A stretch of 64,000 nt of DNA, taken from assembly GCA_002714465.1 (NCBI GenBank), contig PAXL01000036.1:79508-143507 (forward strand), read 5' to 3'. The notes under the pieces were generated by a model, which worked only from the letters and a program-made list of their open reading frames with translations, ran no database searches and had not been told where the DNA came from. Numbering within the stretch: the stretch's first letter is position 1; each line of letters opens with the position of its first letter. Positions 18,245 through 26,101 of the stretch are shown in pieces. The position numbers and the translations under genes were made by a program. Source of the DNA: Gemmatimonadota bacterium. GTDB taxonomy: Bacteria; Latescibacterota; UBA2968.

Positions 18245-19051
18245 TTGAACTTTGAGGGTCGGTCGGTTGTGGTGACCGGCGCATCGTCGGGACTGGGCGC
18301 TGCTCTGGCAGTGGCGTTCGCAAAGCGAGGGGCACGGTTGACGCTGTTCGCTCGCCGCGAGCAGGAGCTGCAGGAGTCTGCCGAACAGTGCAGGGCCTCC
18401 GGAGGAGAGGCGAATCCAGTAGTTGGTGACGTGACACATACCGAGGACTGTGTTCGGTGCGTGGAATCAGCCGTTTCGTTCTATGGAAGTCTGGATGTGC
18501 TAGTCGCAAATGCCGGTGTTAGTATGTGGGCCAAGTTCGAGGATCTGTCTGATACCTCGATCTTTCGCGACTTGATAGATATCAACTACCTCGGCGTGGT
18601 GAACTGTATCCATCCGGCGTTGCCCTACCTGAAGGAAAGCCGAGGCGTTATTGCAGCCGTGTCTTCGATACAGGGCAAGGTTCCCGTTCCGCTCCACACC
18701 GGTTACGTTGCCTCGAAGCACGCGCTGCAGGGATTTCTCGACACGCTTCGAGGAGAGCTGAGAGGAACCGGTGTGGATGTGGTAACCGCACTCCCTCATT
18801 GGCTTCGGGGAACTGAGCTTCGCGAGCAGGCTTTCGCGAAAGATGGGAAGCGTGTCGGGACGAGACGGAGGAAGCACAGCAAGGAGTCGGTTTCGCTGGA
18901 AGAGTGCTCTGAGGTGATCCTCCGTGGGATCAGCAGACGGCACCGCGAGATCGTTATTCCTTGGAAGCTCCGGTTCTTGCCGTTCCTCCGGATCTTTGCC
19001 CCGAAATATCTTGACAAGCTGGTCCGAGGTGAGATGGATCGTCAGGAGTAA
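18245..19051 (+). CDS. short-chain dehydrogenase, probable acyl/alkyl-DHAP reductase (DHRS7B-like)
   Basis: 268-residue classical SDR: TGASSGLG at 11-18, NAGVSMW near 96, catalytic Ser in AAVSSIQGK and Tyr154/Lys158 in GYVASKHALQGF. The C-terminus (RRHREIVIPWKLRFLPFLRIFAPKYLDKLV) resembles the membrane-associating tail of DHRS7 proteins; DHRS7B (PexRAP) reduces alkyl-DHAP to alkyl-glycerol-3-phosphate in animals. Starts with TTG six bases after GGGGAGG. Directly downstream of AGPS, so the substrate of this step is what the preceding enzyme makes. SDR identity is certain; substrate is inferred from context. Confidence 0.75.
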   Translation: MNFEGRSVVVTGASSGLGAALAVAFAKRGARLTLFARREQELQESAEQCRASGGEANPVVGDVTHTEDCVRCVESAVSFYGSLDVLVANAGVSMWAKFEDLSDTSIFRDLIDINYLGVVNCIHPALPYLKESRGVIAAVSSIQGKVPVPLHTGYVASKHALQGFLDTLRGELRGTGVDVVTALPHWLRGTELREQAFAKDGKRVGTRRRKHSKESVSLEECSEVILRGISRRHREIVIPWKLRFLPFLRIFAPKYLDKLVRGEMDRQE

Positions 19052-19084
19052 TCGTCTTGCATATGGATACACCTAGTCCTAGGC

Positions 19085-19114
19085 GGGCCCATTGTCGATG
19101 GGCCCTTTTCTTTT
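19085..19114 (+). terminator. rho-independent terminator after the reductase gene
   Basis: GGGCCCAT (19085-19092), loop TGTCG, ATGGGCCC (19098-19105), then TTTTCTTTT. A perfect 8-bp GC-rich stem with a T-run. It overlaps the possible start codons of the lipid kinase. Confidence 0.85.
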
Positions 19115-19994
19115 GCGCCAGATCACACTGATATCGAATGCTTCGGCAGGTGGTGGAAGAGCTGGCAGACGAGCTCGGGACCTTGCCAATCGACTCGTGT
19201 CCAGAGAGCTTTCGGTCGATCACCACCCGACGAACTCCGCTGATGAGGCTCGTCAGGTTGTCTTGGATGCGGTGGCTTCGAGTTGCGAGTGCCTTTGCGT
19301 TGCTGGCGGAGACGGCACAATTCGGAACGTCCTGGACCTTGTCGCCTCCACCGATACACCGCTCGCTGTTCTACCATCGGGCCGGGGTAACGACTTTGTG
19401 AGAGCGATTGGGGGACCGAGTAGTGTGGATCGTGTCGCACAGGCGATCCAATGTATGGCGATCAGGCGTGTCGATCTCGGAGCTGTCAACGGAAGTCTGT
19501 TCGCCACCGTTGCAGGTTGTGGTCTAGATGCAGAGGTAGGGCGATTAACCGAGGGAGGATCAGCGTTCGGGAGCACGGCCGGGTATCTGGTGCAGGCGAT
19601 TCGAAGCATCTCGTCTTTTTTAGGGTATGTGATCCGCGTCGAGGTGGACGGACGGGTTGTGTGGGACGGAGACACGACCTTGGTTGCGTGTGCAAACACG
19701 TCGACATATGGGGGCGGTTTCATGATCGCTCCGGGCGCTGACCCGACAGATGGGTTGCTCGATGTGTGTGTTATCAAACGTGTCAGTAGGATCAAAGCAC
19801 TGAGTCTTCTGCCTCAACTGGCCGTGGGTGAGCACACGGGTCATCCGGATGTCACGTTCTATCAGGGCGAGTCGGTCAGGATTACCTCTGAGGAGCTGCT
19901 CCACGCAGTCGCGGATGGTGACGTGGTGGGACAAATTCCACTACAGATCACGACTCGTGCGAGTGTTCTGGATGTGATTACAGAGTGTTCGTAA
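19098..19994 (+). CDS. diacylglycerol kinase family lipid kinase (YegS/DgkB type)
   Basis: Phosphorylates a lipid alcohol with ATP. About 298 residues with the family N-terminus ISNASAGGG, the nucleotide loop GGDGTIRN and SGRGNDFVRAIG, then the CGLDAEVGR segment and the C-terminal beta-rich domain with ADGDVVG. Possible starts are TTG 19092, ATG 19098 and TTG 19113; the last gives MRQITLISNASAGGG, closest to family length, but none has a good ribosome-binding site. All lie on or just after a terminator hairpin, which suggests read-through or attenuation. By position it could phosphorylate alkyl(acyl)glycerol. Confidence 0.83.
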   Translation: MGPFLLRQITLISNASAGGGRAGRRARDLANRLVSRELSVDHHPTNSADEARQVVLDAVASSCECLCVAGGDGTIRNVLDLVASTDTPLAVLPSGRGNDFVRAIGGPSSVDRVAQAIQCMAIRRVDLGAVNGSLFATVAGCGLDAEVGRLTEGGSAFGSTAGYLVQAIRSISSFLGYVIRVEVDGRVVWDGDTTLVACANTSTYGGGFMIAPGADPTDGLLDVCVIKRVSRIKALSLLPQLAVGEHTGHPDVTFYQGESVRITSEELLHAVADGDVVGQIPLQITTRASVLDVITECS

Positions 19995-20033
19995 TCGGAG
20001 ACTGGTATCGTGTGTTCGGACAGTTTGTAATCT

Positions 20034-20067
20034 TTCCGATTTCTAAATGTAAACAAAGCAATCGGAA
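20034..20067. other. hairpin between convergent genes
   Basis: TTCCGATT (20034-20041) and AATCGGAA (20060-20067), loop 18 bases. It lies between the convergent kinase and metalloprotease genes and could end transcription, but has no good T-run on either strand. The rest of the 176-base gap holds GATATTC/CAATATCC repeat words and nothing else I recognise. Confidence 0.3.
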
Positions 20068-20170
20068 GAAGCCTGAAAGGCAACGTCTGATATTCAGTGT
20101 CCAATATCCAATGCCGTATGGCGATGGTGCAGCGGTAAAATGGCCTCCGTGCGTTTGTGCGGGGATTTAC

Positions 20171-21664
20171 CTAGAACGAAGCGCCAAAGTGGGAGGCAAA
20201 GATGAGGAAGTCGGTGAAGTCGATCTGGTGGTCAGTGTTGTAGTCGTAGGAGGGGTCGTAGCCGAGACGGTCTGCAGTCGTGTTGAAGTGCCCGGCGAAG
20301 CGGAGGAAGTCTTCGAAGTCGACGTCTCGATCTTTGTCGGAGTCAGCCGCTTCAGCGGATTCGGCCGTGATCGTTCCCGACTTAAACGAGAGACCGTAGC
20401 TCTCGGATGTTCCGGCAATAGTTGAGACCGCGACCGCAGTTAGTTTATCAGAGTAGACCGAGACGGTCTTGATGGTGCCCGGATCGGTGGAGATCACGAT
20501 GTAGCCCGGATCCGTGGGAGAATCGAGCAACAGAGTCGCCGCAACTGTGTTGTCCCCGAGGCTCTCGAGCGTGACGTCGTACCGGCCCGGCTGATCGAGG
20601 ACTAGGTAGTCGGCACCCCAGAGTCTGGCGAGCCGCTGTGTTCGGTCAGATGTCGAGACTGTGTCGGTCCCGACTTGTCCTAGGTCTATCCGCTTGTAGC
20701 CAAGGGCGGCCGGCCCGTCGAAGTATGTTGCCGCGGTCCAAGCGAAGAAGAGATCTTCAAATCGCTCTTTCCCGAGCTTGGCAAGCGAAGTGTTGAGGCC
20801 TTCGACACCGTTCAATTGCTCCGAGACGAGAGGTCGAAAAACCTGCTCACCGACACGCTGCGCAAGGTAGACGCCGAACAGGTAGACTTGATCGAAGTCG
20901 AAGGGCAGGTCTTCCCAGACTGTGAGTTTGATGTTGGGCGCCTGCAGAAAGGTCTCACCGGCCGTTGTTGTCGTGTCCTTGTACCCACACGCTAATTCTG
21001 CATACTCCGAACACATCTCGTCGATCCAGACGTCCTCGTCGCTATCGCCGTACCAGTGCAGCATGTGCTGGAATTCGTGAGCAAGCGTCTGTGGCGGGTT
21101 GCTGACCGACTCGAGCGGATCCACGTAGAGGATCTCACGCATAGCTTGACCGGTCTGGTTGTTCGCATCGAAGTAGCCGATGAAGGTTGATCCCGTGATC
21201 TGCGAGTCGAGAATGTCTAGGAGGACGATCAGGATGCGTGGGTCGTTGTCGACGTCTGGTGGTGCGCCGAAGAGGTCCGTCGAGATATCGTAGACGCCGC
21301 GGTTAGGGTCTGCTGCTGTCGATGCGTCGAAGATCTGTGCAATCTCTGCGATGCGCGCGTCGTGAACCTGAGGTTTGTTGGCAATCACGTCTTCGACGAA
21401 GACGTAGACGTTCTTTCCCACGTATCGACACGTTGTAGTTGTCTGATAAATGCCACCGCCTATCAGGACAAAGCTGAAGGCTGGGACGGTCAGCTGATCG
21501 CCGACCTGGAAGGTTGTAGCGGTCGTTTGACGTGTCAGAACGGGTCGCTGGACACGTGGGATGAGATGTGTACCGGAGGCGCCACGTGTCTGAGCGTAGG
21601 TGATCGACGACAGTAGAATCACTGCGATCAGAAAGTGACGGATGGGTAAGATCCGTTTAAGCAT
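20171..21664 (-). CDS. secreted zinc metalloprotease with C-terminal dockerin-like Ca-binding repeats
   Basis: 497 residues. Signal peptide at 1-25 (hydrophobic core FLIAVILLSSITYA). The zinc motif HEFQH is at 196-200 in TLAHEFQHMLHW, with a downstream acidic EMCSEYAE that could hold the third zinc ligand. The C-terminal 60 residues hold two EF-hand/dockerin-like units, DSDKDRDVDFEDFLRFAGHF and DYNTDHQIDFTDFLIFASHFG. Start ATG 21664 is chosen because the signal peptide begins there and it lies one base after the preceding stop; a longer frame upstream overlaps that gene. Substrate unknown; extracellular or surface-bound. Confidence 0.82.
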   Translation of the reverse strand: MLKRILPIRHFLIAVILLSSITYAQTRGASGTHLIPRVQRPVLTRQTTATTFQVGDQLTVPAFSFVLIGGGIYQTTTTCRYVGKNVYVFVEDVIANKPQVHDARIAEIAQIFDASTAADPNRGVYDISTDLFGAPPDVDNDPRILIVLLDILDSQITGSTFIGYFDANNQTGQAMREILYVDPLESVSNPPQTLAHEFQHMLHWYGDSDEDVWIDEMCSEYAELACGYKDTTTTAGETFLQAPNIKLTVWEDLPFDFDQVYLFGVYLAQRVGEQVFRPLVSEQLNGVEGLNTSLAKLGKERFEDLFFAWTAATYFDGPAALGYKRIDLGQVGTDTVSTSDRTQRLARLWGADYLVLDQPGRYDVTLESLGDNTVAATLLLDSPTDPGYIVISTDPGTIKTVSVYSDKLTAVAVSTIAGTSESYGLSFKSGTITAESAEAADSDKDRDVDFEDFLRFAGHFNTTADRLGYDPSYDYNTDHQIDFTDFLIFASHFGASF

Positions 21665-21665
21665 T

Positions 21666-22295
21666 CTAGAAGGGGGCGCTGAGGATCGCTCGTGTGCCTG
21701 CGGTGGGATGTTGTCGGATTTGAAGCGATATGAGTCGCGGGAGCGTCTTGCGGGCAATGTGAGATGCGTTGATCGCACTCGCGAATCTGTTGAAGAGAAG
21801 ACCGCCGACGAAGAGCAGACCCTTCTGTCTAGCGGAGTTGGCCTTGCGTCTGAGCACTCGAAACTGTGAACGCGAATCGCTCGAGTCCCATTCCCAGATG
21901 TTGTGCGGCGTCTCTTCGACCAGACTTGCGTTCTCTCCGCTCGTAAACAGCTTGTGTGCGTTTCGGGAATAGATGCTCTCGTATACCGTTACCTCCTCGA
22001 GGAACGTGTCGGATTTGCCGGTCGTGTTCAGTCCCGCATGGGCCGACGCATAGGCCTTGAAGTTCTCCCGGCGCGTCGTTTCGAGATGCTCGAACAATGC
22101 TAGCCCCGCCCAGAGTGAAGCTTCGGTAAAGAGGAAGAACCGGCCGGACTTCGGTCCGCCCGCGTAGATCTCCCCAAGACCTGGCACAAGGAGTGACAGA
22201 AAGGCCGCGGCCTTGGGGTTCTTGGTCTCCGCCTGTATTCGGAGTGGGGTCCAGAAGACACAGAGCGCGAGCAGAATGAGGACCGATCGCTTCAT
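21666..22295 (-). CDS. small membrane protein of the DUF5683-like type (copy 2)
   Basis: 209 residues with a signal peptide (1-22) and a segment NPKAAAFLSLLVPGLGEIYAG typical of DUF5683-type proteins, in which PGxGEIYAG/PGWGEYYSG precedes further hydrophobic helices. A second hydrophobic stretch is at about 165-185. The gene immediately upstream encodes a relative with the same layout. Function unknown; such proteins are common in FCB genomes beside envelope genes. Confidence 0.65.
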   Translation of the reverse strand: MKRSVLILLALCVFWTPLRIQAETKNPKAAAFLSLLVPGLGEIYAGGPKSGRFFLFTEASLWAGLALFEHLETTRRENFKAYASAHAGLNTTGKSDTFLEEVTVYESIYSRNAHKLFTSGENASLVEETPHNIWEWDSSDSRSQFRVLRRKANSARQKGLLFVGGLLFNRFASAINASHIARKTLPRLISLQIRQHPTAGTRAILSAPF

Positions 22296-23021
22296 CTAGA
22301 AGGATTTGCTGAGATAGGCTGTGGCGCCGTCACGGCCGTCCGGTGCAAAGGGTACGAAGTTGACCCAAACCCGTCGGCTCTTCGGGGTGATGCTGTTCGT
22401 GTATGCGGAGGCGTGGATTGCGCTGATCACGTGGTTGACGACGGTCAGTCCGATCACGACCGACGCGCGCTTCAAATGTTTGTTACTAGCGTTTCGCATC
22501 GTCTCATACTGAAGCTGCAGGTCCGAATTGATCGACTGGTTGTCGACTCCGAGCGGCTGGGTCATGACGTCATTCCATCCGTAGACAAACTGTGCATATT
22601 TCCCGACAAGCTCGTAATATTGCTGGATGTCTTCCTGCTTGGATGGAAGCGTTTCCGTTTCGATGTACCGTTCGCTCTCGGGCTGAATCGCGTTGTAGGC
22701 CTGCCACTCACGATATCGCCCCTCGTTCCACTGCTGGTCTGCAAACTGTCTGAATTCTGCTCGAAGGTCCGCACCCTTGCTGCGCCAGCTCGCCCAGGCA
22801 ATCCAAGTGAGGGTTTCCGCGCCCAAGAAACCAGCCGCTCGGTATTTGGCGCCTGAGTAGTACTCACCCCACCCCGGAATGGCGAGCGACATGAAGAAGG
22901 CCTTCTTGGGGGATTTGCCCTCGGCAAAAATGGGGCTAGAGAGCAAAGCGGACAGTAAGGCTGTCGCGAGCAGAAGCCTGCCGATGTTAGAGCGTGCGGT
23001 ATCCTGGGATCGTGCGTTCAC
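22296..23021 (-). CDS. small membrane protein of the DUF5683-like type (copy 1)
   Basis: 241 residues; signal peptide (about 14-33), then SPKKAFFMSLAIPGWGEYYSGAKYRAAGF, matching the equivalent segment of the next gene. It ends with FAPDGRDGATAYLSKSF, a terminal aromatic typical of outer-membrane proteins. The first codons overlap the stop of the propeller-protease gene by four bases and its stop abuts the start of copy 2. No function assigned. Confidence 0.65.
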   Translation of the reverse strand: MNARSQDTARSNIGRLLLATALLSALLSSPIFAEGKSPKKAFFMSLAIPGWGEYYSGAKYRAAGFLGAETLTWIAWASWRSKGADLRAEFRQFADQQWNEGRYREWQAYNAIQPESERYIETETLPSKQEDIQQYYELVGKYAQFVYGWNDVMTQPLGVDNQSINSDLQLQYETMRNASNKHLKRASVVIGLTVVNHVISAIHASAYTNSITPKSRRVWVNFVPFAPDGRDGATAYLSKSF

Positions 23022-26000
23022 GGTGTTGCTCCTACCGTTGGGAAGTATCCGAACAGAAGCGTGAAGTAGAGTTTTACGCCGCTTTTCTCGAGCGTCTGAC
23101 CGATCTTGGTGAGCGGCACGTTGTCGAATCCGTACGCGACATCGAAGGCGAAGCGGGCCGGATAGTCGTAGAACATGTTGGCGTCGTACCGGATCTGAAC
23201 GCCTGCATCTTTTTTCCAGCCTCGTTGGAGTAGATCATCCTCAGGCGTTCCGTCCCAAGCCCGTCCGAGTCCACCATAAAGACTGGCATACAGCTGGCTC
23301 GAGTAGAGCGGCCCTGTCTGCCGGTTGATCTCCTTCCACAGCGGGACACTCCACGCACCCCTGAACATTGCAGCTCGGCTGCCTTCGAGGCTGAAGAAAG
23401 TGTAGCCCTTCATCAGTGGCAGGCCACCCATTCTGAAGTCGAAGTAGCCGTCCGCCTCCTCATCGTTGACCGTGTCGCCCATCCAGCCACCGAACACCCG
23501 AAGACCGATTCCCGTGCTGCCGGGACCCTCGAAATACTCGTTCCAGTCAAGTGAGACTTCGTCGTAGAAGAAGTTCTGAAAACGTTCGATCACGATCGTG
23601 GTGTTCGGCTCGAATCCTTTGAGAAAGAAATCGAAGTGGTGGTTGTAGCGGAAGTAGACGTCTCGCCCTGCGGTCGGGCTGATCTCCGACCTGATCGCAG
23701 ATGGCACGTTGTTGAAGTGGTATGACAGGCCTAGGTTGATCCCGTTCAGGAAGGTCGCACCGACCACTCCTCTGTTCTGTCCGTTGAATCGTGCTTGATC
23801 GACGGAGTTCCCGAACCGGTTGAAGTCAAAGTGTATATCCAGCAGGCTGTTCGTGCCCAGCCGGTGACGTACGCCGAAAGAGATGCCGTTAAGGGAGAAG
23901 GTCCGGTTGAAGACGCGGCCGTCCCGGTCTCGATCGACGATGTCCTCTTCCACGTGATGTGTTACTCGGAAAGCGTTAAGGTATACTGTTGGCTTCCAAC
24001 CCTTGTACTCGTAGGAGGCAAAAAGTTCGACGTCGCGATCGTGCGAGATCAGACCCTGGACCCACATTGTCTGTTTGCCCAGTGCTTCTGAAGAGAACAG
24101 GTAGAACCCGCCCTTCAACTTGCCCACATCTAGCGCGATTCGGGGTGAGATCGAGAATCCCATGAATCCGGTTTCGTAAGCTTTCGCTTGGTAAGTCTCA
24201 GAGACCTCAACAGGCTGCACGTTGCGTGTACTTGCGAAGACGCCTTCCGGCACTGGTTCCCAGACACCCTTGTCTTCGATCGTACGGATCTCGTATCCGA
24301 TTTTGCCATAGTGTGCAAAGGCGATCATCCCGTCCGAAGACCGGATGTCGGGCTGCAGTGCGCCGCCGAGTACGCGTGTCAAGCGATGAACCTGACGTGT
24401 TTCAAGATCGAGATGGAATAGGTCGAAGATGCCCTCCTGATCAGAGGCGAAGACCAGTCCCTTCCCATCCGGTGTCCAGCGAGGGTCACGATCCGTCTTG
24501 GTAGAGGTGACCAGGTATCCCCAGTCCCCACCGGCTGCCGGGATGATCCCGATGCTGCGGTCTCCATTGGGAGCGAAAATCGAGAAGGCGATGCGTGCAC
24601 CATCAGGCGACCAGTCGGGCGTGTGGATTTGCGTGCCATCGGTGAAGCGCGTCAAAGCCCGAGTCTTTCCAGAGACCACATCGAGGAGAGCGAGGTTGTT
24701 CGTCCCGCCTAGGTTGTGCACGAAGACGATTTGGTTGCCGTCGGGCGCATATTGCGGATGGGCAGCTCTCCCGTCGTATGTCAGACGGTCGAACCGTGAC
24801 GGCGTCGGGTTGGCGAGTCCAACACTCCCTTTGATGGTCTGCCACGCGGTTAGTCCAGATGAATCCGACAGAGTTGCCGTGTATAGATCCCAGTATCGAG
24901 ACCCGTGCTTGTTGGGCTGGCTCCTGTTCGTATGGAGGATCCGATCACCGGCCGCATCCCAGTCGATGGCAGTTCTGGCAGGGCCGTACGCCTTCTCTGA
25001 GCTGTCCGCGAATGTGTAGACGACTAGGGCCGTGCGGCCGTAGTCGCTGCCGGCGTTCGACAGGAAGGCGAGCCGTTTTCCGTCCGGAGACCATCTCGGA
25101 TGTAGGTTCATGTAGCCGTCGTTAAAGACGAGATCGCCTTCTGCGAGCTGATCCGATCGGCCGCTCTGCTGGATCCTGTATCGTTCTTCCAGTGTCGCCT
25201 TCCAGTCCGCGTAGAGTTCGCGTCCCGTCACACCGAGCACGCTCTCGATCGCTCCGCTGAAGTCGTAGCGCCAGGCCGGTTTCATAGCGCGGAGGAGATC
25301 CTTCAGTGCTGTCTCTCCATAATGATTCACTATATGAAGCGTAAGTGAATAACCGTGATCATAGACATTCTCGAACCCGAGTCCCGTCTTGGCGCCAAAG
25401 ACACCCATCTCGTCGTAGGTGAGGAGCGAGCCGTTTAGAACGGCCTGACGCAGAATCATGTCGCGGTGACTATCCCACACGTCGTATTGCGCGCCTGAAG
25501 CCATATACTGAGCAGAGCCCTCCGTGAACCAGGGCGGCGCGATTTCGGATGGGTAGATGATCGAGGCGATCGCGTTCGGGAATCCCGTGGCCACATCCTC
25601 GCGACGGTTTTCCGCCTGGTACAGGAATGTCTGCAGATACAGACCCTGCATACGTCCTGGCATCTTGCGAGCGGTCTGCGTGTTGACAAGATGCGTGAAC
25701 TCGTGTGTCAGGATGTTGCGAACCCAGTTCGTCTTCGCACCGCGCAGGTCGAAGTCGTGCGTGATACCTGTCGCCCAGAAGTCGATCGTATTCGTCGTCG
25801 GGTAGAAGGCGCTGCGGTTGGTGTCGTCGATGTCGCGACACAGTATCCGTGGCTTGCTCTTGGGACGGAACTGGTAAAGATCGGTTATCGGTGCATATAT
25901 CTCCTCGGCGATCGTCGCAACTCGCTGCGCGAACGTCTCGAGACCCGTGTGATAAGTGACCTTGAAGTGCTCGGTTTCGATGTCGAACCACTCTAACTCG

Positions 26001-26101
26001 GGATGGTTCGTGTCGCTGAAGAACTGCGCGGACAGCGGTGCTTCGCTGAGCCCGATCACGAGCGTCAGGAGACCGAGCATATGTCGAGATCGCCGGGTCA
26101 T
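23018..26101 (-). CDS. TolB-type beta-propeller metalloprotease with C-terminal outer-membrane barrel
   Basis: About 1027 residues. Signal peptide 1-25; a gluzincin-like domain with HEFTH at 133-137; a central six-bladed WD40-like propeller made of PD40 units (HPRWSPDGKRLAFLSN, HPQYAPDGNQIVFVHN, TPDWSPDGARIAFS, DPRWTPDGKGLVFAS); and a C-terminal region of about 350 residues rich in alternating aromatic strands (GINLGLSYHF, DVYFRYNHHFDFF, GSTGIGLRVFGG) like the BamA/surface-antigen barrel. It is thus probably anchored in the outer membrane with a protease head. ATG 26101 overlaps the upstream stop (ATGA); a nine-residue longer start exists. Confidence 0.82.
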   Translation of the reverse strand: MTRRSRHMLGLLTLVIGLSEAPLSAQFFSDTNHPELEWFDIETEHFKVTYHTGLETFAQRVATIAEEIYAPITDLYQFRPKSKPRILCRDIDDTNRSAFYPTTNTIDFWATGITHDFDLRGAKTNWVRNILTHEFTHLVNTQTARKMPGRMQGLYLQTFLYQAENRREDVATGFPNAIASIIYPSEIAPPWFTEGSAQYMASGAQYDVWDSHRDMILRQAVLNGSLLTYDEMGVFGAKTGLGFENVYDHGYSLTLHIVNHYGETALKDLLRAMKPAWRYDFSGAIESVLGVTGRELYADWKATLEERYRIQQSGRSDQLAEGDLVFNDGYMNLHPRWSPDGKRLAFLSNAGSDYGRTALVVYTFADSSEKAYGPARTAIDWDAAGDRILHTNRSQPNKHGSRYWDLYTATLSDSSGLTAWQTIKGSVGLANPTPSRFDRLTYDGRAAHPQYAPDGNQIVFVHNLGGTNNLALLDVVSGKTRALTRFTDGTQIHTPDWSPDGARIAFSIFAPNGDRSIGIIPAAGGDWGYLVTSTKTDRDPRWTPDGKGLVFASDQEGIFDLFHLDLETRQVHRLTRVLGGALQPDIRSSDGMIAFAHYGKIGYEIRTIEDKGVWEPVPEGVFASTRNVQPVEVSETYQAKAYETGFMGFSISPRIALDVGKLKGGFYLFSSEALGKQTMWVQGLISHDRDVELFASYEYKGWKPTVYLNAFRVTHHVEEDIVDRDRDGRVFNRTFSLNGISFGVRHRLGTNSLLDIHFDFNRFGNSVDQARFNGQNRGVVGATFLNGINLGLSYHFNNVPSAIRSEISPTAGRDVYFRYNHHFDFFLKGFEPNTTIVIERFQNFFYDEVSLDWNEYFEGPGSTGIGLRVFGGWMGDTVNDEEADGYFDFRMGGLPLMKGYTFFSLEGSRAAMFRGAWSVPLWKEINRQTGPLYSSQLYASLYGGLGRAWDGTPEDDLLQRGWKKDAGVQIRYDANMFYDYPARFAFDVAYGFDNVPLTKIGQTLEKSGVKLYFTLLFGYFPTVGATP

